The translations under genes and the position numbers were made by a program. A DNA stretch of 35,142 nucleotides from an uncultured Methylococcaceae bacterium (GTDB lineage Bacteria > Pseudomonadota > Gammaproteobacteria > Methylococcales > Methylomonadaceae): assembly GCA_903938485.1 (NCBI GenBank), contig CAJADF010000060.1:1-35142 (forward strand), read 5' to 3'. Positions 18,240 through 27,324 of this stretch are shown piece by piece. Positions within the stretch are counted from its first letter, which is position 1. Each line of letters opens with the position of its first letter. The notes beneath the pieces were generated by a model. The model searched no databases and was not told the DNA's origin. It saw nothing but the letters and a program-made list of their open reading frames with translations.

Positions 18240-18964
18240 CAATTTGTTCCTCGCTCAATTAGAGAGCCAATCTCTTCGCCCATCATTAACTTCATAACGG
18301 CGCCTTTTTCAAAAATATTCATTACACGCATGGGCACGTTATTATCTCTGCATAATACAAGCGCTGTAGTGTCCATAACGTTTAAACGTTGATCAAGCGC
18401 TTCATCATAAGTCAAACATGAATAAAACACAGCATCCTTTACTTTTTCAGGATCTGCGGAATATACGCCTTTAACCTTAGTTGCCTTAATCATTAAATCA
18501 GCATTGATCTCTATCGCTCTTAAACTAGCAGCTGAATCAGTTGTAAAAAATGGATTACCCGTACCCGCGGTAAAAATGACAACTCTACCTTTTTCTAAGT
18601 GTCTAACAGCTCGGCGCCGAATATAATCTTCACACACTTGATTAATTTTTAAAGCAGACATCACTCTAACTTGCTGTCCATTTGATTCAAGTGCGTCTTG
18701 CATTGCAAGCGCATTAATAACAGTCGCCAACATGCCCATTTGATCACTTGTAACTCTGTCCAAACCTTCGGCAGCTTTCTCAGAACCTCTTAATATATTA
18801 CCAGCGCCGATAACTAAACCAACTTGAATCCCCGCATCACATAATTCTTTAACTTCCAATGCTAAACGCTTGACTATATCAGCATCAATACTACCACCGG
18901 TTTGACTCATTAAAGCTTCACCGCTTAACTTAAGTAAGATTCTTTGGTAAATAGGTTTAGTCAT
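18239..18964 (-). CDS. pyrH: Uridylate kinase
   Basis: Bacterial hexameric UMP kinase of the amino-acid-kinase fold, making UDP from UMP with ATP, regulated by GTP and UTP. The 241 residues (E. coli 241) contain [42 protein letters not shown] and [13 protein letters not shown]. It is placed between tsf and frr as in E. coli. A 14-bp hairpin separates it from tsf, so it is expected to be expressed less than tsf unless a promoter lies in the gap. Confidence 0.97.
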   Translation of the reverse strand: MTKPIYQRILLKLSGEALMSQTGGSIDADIVKRLALEVKELCDAGIQVGLVIGAGNILRGSEKAAEGLDRVTSDQMGMLATVINALAMQDALESNGQQVRVMSALKINQVCEDYIRRRAVRHLEKGRVVIFTAGTGNPFFTTDSAASLRAIEINADLMIKATKVKGVYSADPEKVKDAVFYSCLTYDEALDQRLNVMDTTALVLCRDNNVPMRVMNIFEKGAVMKLMMGEEIGSLIERGTN

Positions 18965-19026
18965 AATAATTAGTAGAGCCTGAGTTATAAAGTTAAATAA
19001 TCTTAAGTTAAGAATTCAATAAGATT

Positions 19027-19057
19027 GACACGAGTGACTTAATAAGTCACTCGTGTC
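19027..19057 (-). terminator. Hairpin between tsf and pyrH
   Basis: Perfect 14-bp inverted repeat GACACGAGTGACTT (19027-19040) and AAGTCACTCGTGTC (19044-19057) with a 3-base loop, 8 bases past the tsf stop. No T-run follows, so it may attenuate transcription or act as a stabilising or processing hairpin rather than a full terminator. Confidence 0.6.
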
Positions 19058-19064
19058 ATTGTCA

Positions 19065-19955
19065 TTAAACTGCTCTAACTTGTGCCATTACTTCTTCAGC
19101 AAAGTTTTCTTCTTTTTTCTCTATGCCTTCACCCACTTCGAAGCGAGTAAAACGAATAGCTTTATTTCCCTTGTTTGCTACCAAAGCACCCACTGTTAAT
19201 TTGTCATCTTTAATAAAAGGCTGACCTAATAAAGTGACTTCAGCTAAGTACTTTTTAATTTGACCCGCAATCATTTTTTCAATAATTTCTGCAGGTTTAC
19301 CACTTTCTAAAGAAATCGCTCTAAAAATTTCTTTTTCTTTTTCAATCATTTCTGAAGGAACATGCTCTTCAGACACATACTGCGGCTTACTAGCTGCGAT
19401 ATGCATAGCGATATCTTTACCTAACTCAATATCCGATGCAGCTAATTCAATGATCACACCAATTTTACTACCGTGTAAATAACTAGCTGTACCACCTTCT
19501 GCTGTTTTAAATCTTTCAAAACGTCTAACAGTGATATTTTCACCTAAAGTTGAAATCAAACCACGACGTAATTCATCAACTGTAACACCACCCTCTAAAG
19601 GTAGCGCTAATAATTCTTCTTCTGTTTCAACATGATCTGCATTTAATACGGCTTCAGTTACGCTATTAACAAAATCCACGAAGCCATCTGCTTTAGCAAC
19701 AAAATCAGTTTCACAATTTACATCAACGATTGCAACGGCTTTACCGTCATCGCTTACTTTTACACCAATAATACCTTCTGCAGCAATACGACCCGATTTT
19801 TTATCTGCTTTAGCTAAACCGGCTTTACGCATGTTTTCAATAGCTAAATCCATATCACCATTCGCTTCAACTAAAGCTTTTTTACATTCCATCATACCGG
19901 AACCGGTTCTTTCACGCAGCTCCTTAACCATTCCCGCACTGATTGTAATACTCAT
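19065..19955 (-). CDS. tsf: Elongation factor Ts
   Basis: Nucleotide exchange factor for EF-Tu. The N-terminal UBA-like domain reads VKELRERTGSGMMECKKALV, followed by VNCETDFVAKADGFVDFVNS, both diagnostic; HIAASKPQYVSEEHVP is in the core. The 296 residues compare with 283 in E. coli. AAAGGAAA is a clear Shine-Dalgarno before the ATG. It is separated from rpsB by a terminator-like hairpin at 19987-20014. Confidence 0.97.
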   Translation of the reverse strand: MSITISAGMVKELRERTGSGMMECKKALVEANGDMDLAIENMRKAGLAKADKKSGRIAAEGIIGVKVSDDGKAVAIVDVNCETDFVAKADGFVDFVNSVTEAVLNADHVETEEELLALPLEGGVTVDELRRGLISTLGENITVRRFERFKTAEGGTASYLHGSKIGVIIELAASDIELGKDIAMHIAASKPQYVSEEHVPSEMIEKEKEIFRAISLESGKPAEIIEKMIAGQIKKYLAEVTLLGQPFIKDDKLTVGALVANKGNKAIRFTRFEVGEGIEKKEENFAEEVMAQVRAV

Positions 19956-19986
19956 TTTTGTGTTTCCTTTAAGATGTTGTCACTGT

Positions 19987-20016
19987 AAAAACGCCCCCAT
20001 AAGGAGGCGTTTTTTT
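19987..20016 (-). terminator. Intrinsic terminator or attenuator between rpsB and tsf
   Basis: AAAAACGCC (19987-19995) pairs with GGCGTTTTT (20006-20014), with an inner CC/GG extension across one mismatch. A-runs and T-runs on both sides make it work in either sense. It lies between rpsB and tsf, where a partial terminator is expected to lower tsf relative to rpsB. Confidence 0.75.
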
Positions 20017-20064
20017 GAGGTTTAGCCTAACCTTTAATATCAAGCGATATAAAGATTAATTTAA

Positions 20065-20811
20065 TTATTCTGCTACTACTGTTTCTTCTTCAACAAAGTC
20101 ATCTGATTTTGCAGATAAACCTAATGTTGCTGATTTAGCTTCAAGTACTGCTGCTGCAACACTTTCGCAGTATAGTTTAACTGCACGAATAGAATCGTCA
20201 TTACCAGGAATAACATAATCAATTCTTTCAGGTGAGTTATTAGAATCAACCACCCCTACTACAGGTATACCTAATTTTTTAGCTTCACTGATTGCATTTT
20301 TTTCATAACCAACGTCTAGAACAAAAATAACATCAGGCACGCCCTTCATATCTTTGATACCGCCAAGACTACGCTCTAACTTTTCAAGCTCACGCTCCAT
20401 ACCTAAAGCTTCTTTTTTACCGAAACGTTGATAAAGCGTACCGTCAGCTTTCATAGCTTCTAATTCTTTCAAACGGTTTATTGATTTTTTGATGGTCTTA
20501 AAGTTAGTCATCATGCCACCTAACCAACGGTGGTTAACATATGGCATTCCACAAAGAGCCGCTTGTTCTGCAACTACTTTACGTGCTGACTTTTTAGTTC
20601 CTACAAATAAAATAGTCCCTTTATTTGCAGTCATTTGACCCAGATAATTCATTGCGTCATTGAACAAAGGAAGCGTTTTTTCTAAATCGATAATATGGAT
20701 TTTATTACGAGCCCCAAATAAATAAGACTCCATTTTTGGATTCCAATAACGAGTTTGATGTCCAAAGTGAACACCCGCTTCAAGCATTTGACGCATGGAT
20801 ACTGCTGCCAT
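20065..20811 (-). CDS. rpsB: Small ribosomal subunit protein uS2
   Basis: Ribosomal protein that binds late to the 30S near the platform and is needed for S1 binding. The N terminus [20 protein letters not shown] is highly characteristic, as are [36 protein letters not shown] and [20 protein letters not shown]. The 248 residues are near the E. coli 241. AGGAG lies 8 bases before the ATG. It is the first gene of the block, divergent from map. Confidence 0.97.
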   Translation of the reverse strand: MAAVSMRQMLEAGVHFGHQTRYWNPKMESYLFGARNKIHIIDLEKTLPLFNDAMNYLGQMTANKGTILFVGTKKSARKVVAEQAALCGMPYVNHRWLGGMMTNFKTIKKSINRLKELEAMKADGTLYQRFGKKEALGMERELEKLERSLGGIKDMKGVPDVIFVLDVGYEKNAISEAKKLGIPVVGVVDSNNSPERIDYVIPGNDDSIRAVKLYCESVAAAVLEAKSATLGLSAKSDDFVEEETVVAE

Positions 20812-20851
20812 TTATTTCTCCTAAGTTTTAAATTCGGAATGATTATCCCGA

Positions 20852-20890
20852 GTTGGGTTATGCCTCCGCCTATCCCGTTTAATAACCAAC
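20852..20890 (-). promoter_or_regulatory. Candidate rpsB leader RNA structure (S2 autoregulation)
   Basis: In the minus-strand sense GTTGGTTAT (20882-20890) pairs with ATAACCCAAC (20852-20861), a 9-bp stem with one bulged C, closing a 20-base purine-rich loop that contains GGGATAGGCGGAGG. Gammaproteobacterial rpsB leaders are known to bind S2 and repress rpsB-tsf. The position, 40-80 bases before the rpsB ATG, fits, but I cannot align it to the known motif here. Confidence 0.45.
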
Positions 20891-20961
20891 CCCAAAATGA
20901 AATTAGCACCCTACCAAACGTGACGATATGCGTGAGTATTTATTACAAAAATGAACTTAAC

Positions 20962-20990
20962 TTTATACCATAATTTACTGTTTACAACAA
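20962..20990 (-). promoter_or_regulatory. Candidate rpsB promoter
   Basis: In the minus sense TTGTTG (20985-20990) and TATAAA (20962-20967) are separated by exactly 17 bases. Transcription would start near 20955, giving a leader of about 145 bases that includes the structure at 20852-20890. Confidence 0.4.
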
Positions 20991-21092
20991 GCCAAGCTCT
21001 GTTAAAATCATCGCCATTATTATTATAAAAGTTAATTTGTAAAATTAGCATACTTAATAAACATCCCACTGAACCTACAACGCTAAGTAATA

Positions 21093-21869
21093 ATGAGTAT
21101 CACCATAAAATCTGCTATCGAAATTGAAAAAATGCGCACTGCCGGAAAATTAGCGGCAGAAGTATTAGATATGATAAAGCCCTACGTAGTGGCAGGCATT
21201 ACAACTGATGAACTGGATAAAATATGCCACGATTACATAGTAGATATTCAACAGGCTATACCCGCACCTTTAAATTATCACGGCTTCCCAAAATCAATTT
21301 GTACTTCTATCAACCAAACAGTATGCCACGGCATTCCAAGTGATAAAAAACTTAAACAAGGTGATATTGTCAATATTGATATTACGGTCATAAAAGATGA
21401 ATATCACGGAGATACCAGCAAAATGTTTTGTATTGGGGAAGTTAGTCAACATGCAAAACGCCTTGTGAGTATAACTGAAGAAGCTATGTACTTAGGTATT
21501 GAACAAGTTAAAGCCGGAGCGACACTTGGGGATATTGGCCATGCGATTCAAACGCACGCAGAAAGCAATCGCTACTCAGTTGTTCGAGATTTTTGCGGTC
21601 ATGGCATTGGAAAATACTTCCATGAAGAACCGCAAGTACTTCATTATGGAAAGCCCAACACAGGCGCAGTATTAGAAGCCGGCATGATTATTACTATAGA
21701 GCCTATGATTAATATTGGTAAAAAAGATGTTAAAGTGCTTGGGGATGGATGGACAGCAGTAACTAAAGACAGAAGTTTATCCGCTCAATTTGAACACACC
21801 ATTTTAGTAACAGAAACCGGATTTGAAATTTTAACCTTACGACCTGAAGAGCAATCTCGATTTGAATAA
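21093..21869 (+). CDS. map: Type I methionine aminopeptidase
   Basis: Removes the initiator Met from nascent proteins with small second residues. The 258-residue protein has all five metal ligands plus the catalytic His in the expected order: H79 (TVCHGIP), D96 (NIDITV), D107 (YHGDTSKMF), H170 (CGHGIGKYFHEEP), E203 (TIEPMIN) and E234 (FEHTILVT). It is divergent from rpsB, as in E. coli, across 281 bases, and overlaps glnD by 8 bases. Confidence 0.97.
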   Translation: MSITIKSAIEIEKMRTAGKLAAEVLDMIKPYVVAGITTDELDKICHDYIVDIQQAIPAPLNYHGFPKSICTSINQTVCHGIPSDKKLKQGDIVNIDITVIKDEYHGDTSKMFCIGEVSQHAKRLVSITEEAMYLGIEQVKAGATLGDIGHAIQTHAESNRYSVVRDFCGHGIGKYFHEEPQVLHYGKPNTGAVLEAGMIITIEPMINIGKKDVKVLGDGWTAVTKDRSLSAQFEHTILVTETGFEILTLRPEEQSRFE

Positions 21870-24498
21870 ATATATTAATGCTAGCATTTTTGAAAGCGTC
21901 GACCCTCTTGCACAATTCAAAAGCTTACTTAAACAGAAAGAAATTGAACTTAACTTAAAATTCAATCCTCATGAAACAGTCGCAGAGTTATTGCGTGAAA
22001 AATCCGACTTTGTTGATCTCATTTTAAAATGTTGCTGGGAGCACTTCTTAGGAAGTTACGCCAAACAATTAGCATTGTGTGCCGTAGGTGGTTTTGGTCG
22101 TAGAGAACTTTTTCCGCATTCAGACATCGATATCATTATTCTTTTAGACTCAAATAACACTGCACCTTACCAAGAATCGCTTAGTAATTTATTCACCTTT
22201 CTATGGGACATAGGTTTAAAACCAGGCCATAGTGTTAGAACCGTTGATGACTGTGTTTCTGCCGCACTCAGCGATCAAACTGTTATGACCAGCTTAATGG
22301 AAATAAGCCTAATATCAGGTGACAACACACTCTTTGAATCACTTAAATTAAGTATTACGCCTAATCATATTTGGCCATCAGACCAGTTCTTTGCTGCAAA
22401 AATGGAAGAACAGCGTTTACGCTACGCTAAGTTTCATGAAACCGCATACAATCTAGAACCAAACATAAAAGAAGGCCCAGGTGGATTACGAGATATGCAA
22501 GTCATCGCCTGGGTATTTAAACGACATTACAATTCATCTACCCTTAAAGAACTTATCAAATATGATTTTCTACCTGAATCAGAATACGCAGAACTTATAG
22601 CCGCTAGAGATGTGCTTTGGCGTATACGTTATGCCTTACACCTTCTGACCAAACGCAGTGAAAATAGACTCATTTTCGATTACCAAAGAGATTTAGCTGA
22701 ACAATTTGGCTTTAGTCATAAAGACCAAGCATACAATCAAGATGTTGAGCAATTTATGCAGTTTTATTTCAAAACTGTGCAAGGTTTAGAGCGTCTCAAT
22801 GAAATGCTGTTACAGTTATTTAATGAACGCTTTGTTAATATCAATAAACCCAATATAACTTTAGAAATTAATAAGAACTTTATATCCATCAATGGATATA
22901 TTGAAGCTACTGATAAATTATTATTTGAACAAAACCCTCTTGCCTTATTAGAAGTATTTTTTATTCTTCAAAACAACCCAGAACTCATTGGAATTAGAGC
23001 TGACACTATCAGATCTATAAGAAAAAATATACATTTAATTAATGAAGATTTTCGCCTTAACAAATCAGCCAATAAACTTTTCCTCGATATATTTCGTCAA
23101 ACCAGAGGCATTACACACGAATTACGCAGAATGAATCGTTACGGTGTACTCGCCGCTTACTTGCCGAATTTTGCAAATATCGTAGCTCGTATGCAATATG
23201 ATTTATTTCATATATATACCGTCGACGAGCACACTTTATTTGTCATACGAAATCTTCGTCGATTTTCAATCAAAGAGCATGAAAAAGAATTTCCACTTTG
23301 CCGTGATGTTTTTAAACTTATTCCAAAACCTGAAATTCTTTATATCGCGGCTCTCTTTCATGATATTGCCAAAGGATTAAATGGGGATCATTCGGCGATC
23401 GGTGAAAATATTGCGCGTGAATTTTGTCAGCAACACGACTTATCAAAATTTGATACAGAACTTATTGCATGGCTAGTTAAAAGTCATCTCATTATGTCTA
23501 TGACAGCCCAACGTAAGGACATTAGCGACCCTGACGTAATTCATGAATTCGCCCAAAAAGTTAGTAATATTGAATACCTTAATCACTTATATTTACTCAC
23601 CGTAGCAGACATCAGAGCTACAAATCCCGAATTATGGAATGATTGGAAGGACTCCCTACTTAACAAACTTTACTCTGCAACCCATAGCGCTTTAAAAGAG
23701 GGTTTACAGAACCCAGCTACATTAGCAGAAAGAATTATTGAGAATAAACAAGATGCGAGAAATGAGTTAATTCGACTTGGCATTAGCAATGAAATAATTG
23801 ATTATGCATGGCAACACACGAATGATGATTATTTTTTACGTTACTCCAGCGATGAAATTGCTTGGCACACCCAGTCAATAGCTGCAACTCAAGATAGTGA
23901 TCTCCCCTTAGTGTTACTCCACCCAAAAACTCAACATGGTAGTGCAGAAATATTTATTTATGCGAAAGATAAAGGTCCAATTTTCTCTATCAGCACAGCA
24001 ACATTGGATCAATTAGGACTTACCATCTTAGATGCTCGAATTATAACTACCCAAGACCAATACGTATTAAACAGCTTCCAAGTACTTGAGCAAAGTGGCG
24101 ATCCCATTAACGAATCTTATAGAGAAGCGCATATATGTTCTGCATTACGCAATAACTTAATCAATGGATCAATTAAAGACCAAATAAATATTCATAGATT
24201 ATCTAAATCAAGACAAGCTATTCACTTTCCAATTCCAACCAGTGTTAAGTTTTTACCCGATCCTCTCAACCGAAATAGTATTATTGAGATAATAACCACA
24301 GACCACGCTGGACTCTTGTCTAAAATAGGTAAAGCGTTTATTAAACAAGAAATTAATCTATTAAGTGCAAAAATAACCACTATAGGTAGTCGCGCAGAAG
24401 ACATTTTTTATATCACTGATTTGCAAAGAAAACCAATTAACGATAAAGAAAAACAACAACAAATTTGCACCCAACTAACAGCAATCCTGGAAAATTAA
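21862..24498 (+). CDS. glnD: Bifunctional PII uridylyltransferase/uridylyl-removing enzyme
   Basis: Nitrogen sensor that uridylylates PII proteins when glutamine is low and deuridylylates them when it is high. Of the 878 residues, the nucleotidyltransferase site GGFGRRELFPHSDID lies at about 76-90, the GPGGLRDMQVIAW block at about 206-218, the HD phosphohydrolase site LFHDIAKGLNGDHS at about 499-512, and two ACT domains at about 700-775 and 805-878. The start is a TTG at 21862, inside the end of map; no ATG occurs upstream of the nucleotidyltransferase domain, so TTG with coupling to map is the best choice. E. coli GlnD has 890 residues. Confidence 0.95.
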   Translation: MNKYINASIFESVDPLAQFKSLLKQKEIELNLKFNPHETVAELLREKSDFVDLILKCCWEHFLGSYAKQLALCAVGGFGRRELFPHSDIDIIILLDSNNTAPYQESLSNLFTFLWDIGLKPGHSVRTVDDCVSAALSDQTVMTSLMEISLISGDNTLFESLKLSITPNHIWPSDQFFAAKMEEQRLRYAKFHETAYNLEPNIKEGPGGLRDMQVIAWVFKRHYNSSTLKELIKYDFLPESEYAELIAARDVLWRIRYALHLLTKRSENRLIFDYQRDLAEQFGFSHKDQAYNQDVEQFMQFYFKTVQGLERLNEMLLQLFNERFVNINKPNITLEINKNFISINGYIEATDKLLFEQNPLALLEVFFILQNNPELIGIRADTIRSIRKNIHLINEDFRLNKSANKLFLDIFRQTRGITHELRRMNRYGVLAAYLPNFANIVARMQYDLFHIYTVDEHTLFVIRNLRRFSIKEHEKEFPLCRDVFKLIPKPEILYIAALFHDIAKGLNGDHSAIGENIAREFCQQHDLSKFDTELIAWLVKSHLIMSMTAQRKDISDPDVIHEFAQKVSNIEYLNHLYLLTVADIRATNPELWNDWKDSLLNKLYSATHSALKEGLQNPATLAERIIENKQDARNELIRLGISNEIIDYAWQHTNDDYFLRYSSDEIAWHTQSIAATQDSDLPLVLLHPKTQHGSAEIFIYAKDKGPIFSISTATLDQLGLTILDARIITTQDQYVLNSFQVLEQSGDPINESYREAHICSALRNNLINGSIKDQINIHRLSKSRQAIHFPIPTSVKFLPDPLNRNSIIEIITTDHAGLLSKIGKAFIKQEINLLSAKITTIGSRAEDIFYITDLQRKPINDKEKQQQICTQLTAILEN

Positions 24499-24528
24499 AT
24501 TAATACGGCTAACTCTCTATTTTTTATA

Positions 24529-25173
24529 ATGAACTGTTCCAAAAAAAACATACGGTATATTTTTGTAGTCATTGTTAGTGCATGCACAATTATTCCTTAT
24601 CAGCTTAAAGCTGATTCGGGCTGGAACTATCACCAACAAACTGATAGTTTAAGCAACCAAACATATAGCTACGCACAATCACCGCTCCCAAAACCCGGGC
24701 TATACGATAACATTATGCTATCTATTGTCTGCAAAGAGCATAAATTACAAAGCCTTATTGAAACAGATGAACTCATTGCATCTCAGGGTAGTAATTTCAG
24801 CATGGAATATCAAATTGATCAGCAAACGCCGATCACCTTAAACATGAAAACGCTCTCAGATTCAAAACGTAAAGGCTACACAGAAAGTGACGCAATACCC
24901 ATGGCTAACGCCTTATTAAGTGGGCAAGCAGTTTTTATTAAAGTAAACACTATGATCAGAACAACATTATCCAGTTCAATCATTCTAGAGAATGCTGTTA
25001 CTGCAATTAATCACGTTATATCAGACTGTGATTTGAATAAGAAAACCACCTCTACTTCTGACACCGCTTACAACTTGAATGACTTCGAAAAAGCCTTCAA
25101 ACAATTATCAGTCACTCAACAACAACAAATCTTAGCAAAATTAAAACAGCTAATTCTAGATACCCGACAATAA
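24529..25173 (+). CDS. Exported protein of unknown function, TagO/VasI-like layout
   Basis: A 214-residue protein starting 30 bases after glnD. Residues 1-28 form a signal peptide (basic CSKKNIR, hydrophobic core, cleavage near LKA-DS). The mature part begins GWNYHQQTDSLSNQTYSYAQ, then has IVCKEH at about residue 67 and a second Cys in VISDCDLN at about 167, a spacing that suggests one disulfide. The order of a small-residue N-terminal strand, L.I.CK, Y.ID in mid-protein and a C-terminal AI..V...C resembles the TagO/VasI-type periplasmic proteins linked to type VI secretion, but the resemblance is weak and no T6SS gene is near. The last 30 residues are helical and Gln-rich. Treat the function as unknown. 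Confidence 0.65.
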   Translation: MNCSKKNIRYIFVVIVSACTIIPYQLKADSGWNYHQQTDSLSNQTYSYAQSPLPKPGLYDNIMLSIVCKEHKLQSLIETDELIASQGSNFSMEYQIDQQTPITLNMKTLSDSKRKGYTESDAIPMANALLSGQAVFIKVNTMIRTTLSSSIILENAVTAINHVISDCDLNKKTTSTSDTAYNLNDFEKAFKQLSVTQQQQILAKLKQLILDTRQ

Positions 25174-25286
25174 CCTCACGAAGTAATTACTACTAGCTTA
25201 CTAGGTAAATCCCTGATACCATTCGAAGAAAATGCTTGTAGGAAATATACATTACTCTCTTTAACTTAAACGACTAAACACGCAAC

Positions 25287-26177
25287 ATGAAAGGCATCAT
25301 CTTAGCAGGCGGAAGTGGCACGCGTCTTTACCCTATTACCAAAGGCGTTAGCAAACAACTAACACCCATTTACGACAAACCGATGATTTATTATCCTTTA
25401 TCGGTGCTGATGTTATCGGGTATTAAAGAGATATTAATCATTTCTACCCCACACGATCTACCCCGTTTTGAAGAACTATTAGGTGATGGTTCAGAGATAG
25501 GTTTATCGCTCTCTTATAAAGCCCAACCATCACCGGATGGCTTAGCACAGGCGTTTATATTAGGTGCAGAATTTATTGGCCAAGATGATGTGTGTATGGT
25601 GTTGGGCGATAATATTTTTTATGGTCATGGTTTAGTCGCTATGCTTAATCAAGCTGTTGACAATGTCAGTCGACACAAGAAAGCCACCGTATTTGGATAT
25701 CATGTTAAAGATCCAGACCAATACGGTGTAGCAGAGTTCGATCAGGAAGGGAATGTCTTAAGCATCGAAGAAAAACCCCTTAAACCCAAAAGCAATTACG
25801 CCGTTATAGGTTTATATTTTTATCCTAATAGTGTGATTGAAATTGCTAAAAACACTAAGCCTTCTGCCCGAGGCGAATTAGAAATCACCACAGTTAACCA
25901 AACCTATTTGGACCAGGGTGAATTAAAAGTAGAGTTAATGGGACGGGGGTTTGCTTGGTTAGATACCGGCACGCATGAATCATTACTGGATGCGTCTAAC
26001 TTTATCCAAACTATCGAAAAAAGACAGGGTTTAAAAATAGCCTGTATTGAAGAAATTGCTTTTGAAATGGGTTATATCTCAAAAGCTGACCTCATTAACT
26101 TAGCACAACCCTTATTAAAGAACCAATATGGACAATATTTACTCCGCCGTGCTGAAGAAGGGGTAACCCGTGTCTAA
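25287..26177 (+). CDS. rfbA: Glucose-1-phosphate thymidylyltransferase
   Basis: Makes dTDP-glucose from dTTP and glucose 1-phosphate, the first step of dTDP-L-rhamnose synthesis for O-antigen and other surface glycans. The 296-residue protein begins with the nucleotide-binding signature [14 protein letters not shown], followed by [20 protein letters not shown], and has [11 protein letters not shown] (metal Asp), [19 protein letters not shown] and [14 protein letters not shown]. It is of the long RmlA class (about 290 residues). It precedes rfbD by about 107 bases; rfbB and rfbC are absent from the window. Confidence 0.96.
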   Translation: MKGIILAGGSGTRLYPITKGVSKQLTPIYDKPMIYYPLSVLMLSGIKEILIISTPHDLPRFEELLGDGSEIGLSLSYKAQPSPDGLAQAFILGAEFIGQDDVCMVLGDNIFYGHGLVAMLNQAVDNVSRHKKATVFGYHVKDPDQYGVAEFDQEGNVLSIEEKPLKPKSNYAVIGLYFYPNSVIEIAKNTKPSARGELEITTVNQTYLDQGELKVELMGRGFAWLDTGTHESLLDASNFIQTIEKRQGLKIACIEEIAFEMGYISKADLINLAQPLLKNQYGQYLLRRAEEGVTRV

Positions 26178-26233
26178 AACCCTTCAATAAGTTCTGGATG
26201 AGTCAAATTTGAATAACAGGTTAGATTTAATTA

Positions 26234-26268
26234 AACGTTCGTGGTGAGCCTGTCGAACCATGAATGTT
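26234..26268. repeat. REP-like palindromic intergenic repeat
   Basis: The sequence around CGTGGTGAGCCTGTCGAACC folds as a 12-bp stem (26234-26245 with 26257-26268, two G-T pairs) with an 11-base loop. It ends just before the AAGGG Shine-Dalgarno of rfbD. This GTGAGC...TCGAAC type of palindrome is known to me as a dispersed intergenic repeat in several environmental gammaproteobacteria and cyanobacteria. A degenerate copy lies at 27298-27319. Confidence 0.6.
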
Positions 26269-26284
26269 ATTAAGGGTAGATAAT

Positions 26285-27157
26285 ATGAAATCAATTTTAG
26301 TCACTGGGGCCAATGGTCAGTTAGGCTCCGAACTACAACAACTTGCCCCAAAACAAACTGACCTAAACTTTACTTTTCTCAATCGTACTGATCTTGATTT
26401 AAGTGATAGCAACGCTATTAATAATTGCTTTAACGACAAGCATTTTGATGTCATTATTAATTGTGCGGCCTATACGTCTGTCGATAAAGCTGAAACCGAG
26501 CCTGATTTAGCTCACGCCATTAATGCAACTGCCGTTGAAACTTTAGCAATCATTGCTAAAACTCAAAACATTAGTTTTATCCATATTTCAACAGATTATG
26601 TGTTTGCTGGTCAAAATTATCGACCCTATCAGGAAACAGATCCAACTGATCCAAAAGGAATTTATGGCGCTAGCAAATTAGCGGGCGAACAAGCATTATT
26701 AAGTATTAATCCTGCTAAATCCATTATTATTCGTACCGCTTGGGTGTATTCACAATTTGGCAATAACTTTGTTAAAACCATGTTACGCTTGGGTAAAGAT
26801 CGATCTGAATTGGGTGTTATTTATGATCAAGTGGGGTCACCTACTTCTGCACAAGACTTAGCAACAGCCATTATAAGCATCATTAAACACCCTAAATTAT
26901 TTAGCCTAAACGGCACAGAAATCTACCATTACAGTAATGAAGGCGTCTGCAGTTGGTATGATTTTGCCAAAGCTATTTTTAATTATTCCGAGCTAAATTG
27001 CATTGTTAAGCCCATAGAAACAAAAGATTACCCAACACCCGCAAAACGTCCGCATTATAGCTTACTCAATAAAGCAAAAATCAAACATGATTTTGATATC
27101 ACTATTCCTTATTGGCAAGACAGTTTAAAAACCTGCCTTAACATCATTCACGGATAA
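26285..27157 (+). CDS. rfbD: dTDP-4-dehydrorhamnose reductase
   Basis: NAD(P)H-dependent short-chain reductase that finishes dTDP-L-rhamnose. The 290-residue protein begins MKSILVTGANGQLGSELQQL with the Rossmann GxxGxxG, contains DVIINCAAYTSVDKAE, the Tyr-Lys catalytic pair in IYGASKLAGEQ after STDYVFAG, and the C-terminal ending typical of RmlD. The ATG at 26285 is chosen over one at 26264 because AAGGG is 8 bases upstream and the family starts here. The earlier ATG lies inside the palindromic repeat. Confidence 0.95.
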   Translation: MKSILVTGANGQLGSELQQLAPKQTDLNFTFLNRTDLDLSDSNAINNCFNDKHFDVIINCAAYTSVDKAETEPDLAHAINATAVETLAIIAKTQNISFIHISTDYVFAGQNYRPYQETDPTDPKGIYGASKLAGEQALLSINPAKSIIIRTAWVYSQFGNNFVKTMLRLGKDRSELGVIYDQVGSPTSAQDLATAIISIIKHPKLFSLNGTEIYHYSNEGVCSWYDFAKAIFNYSELNCIVKPIETKDYPTPAKRPHYSLLNKAKIKHDFDITIPYWQDSLKTCLNIIHG

Positions 27158-27297
27158 TAAAATGCGCGATACTTTATCCGCCTGCCTTCTTGAGAAATAG
27201 ACGGCGCTTTAAATTATTAATCGAGACTCATTAGCTATATTTATGTCCCAATAAAAGTTGATTTACCCTAGTTATCACATGAATTGTATATTACATG

Positions 27298-27319
27298 CGT
27301 GATGAGCCTTTCAAACCAT
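27298..27319. repeat. Degenerate copy of the REP-like repeat
   Basis: The 22 bases CGTGATGAGCCTTTCAAACC plus AT match 26240-26261 at 19 of 22 positions. The G-to-A and G-to-T changes weaken its pairing. It lies 140 bases after rfbD, in the gap before the convergent gene at 27325. The rest of 27158-27324 holds no clear feature. Confidence 0.4.
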
Positions 27320-27324
27320 TATAT

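Noticed and set aside
27158-27324. Possible terminator shared by convergent rfbD and the gene at 27325.
   Set aside because: Only weak inverted repeats (for example around GCGC and TCAC/GTGA) with bulges and no T-run were found.
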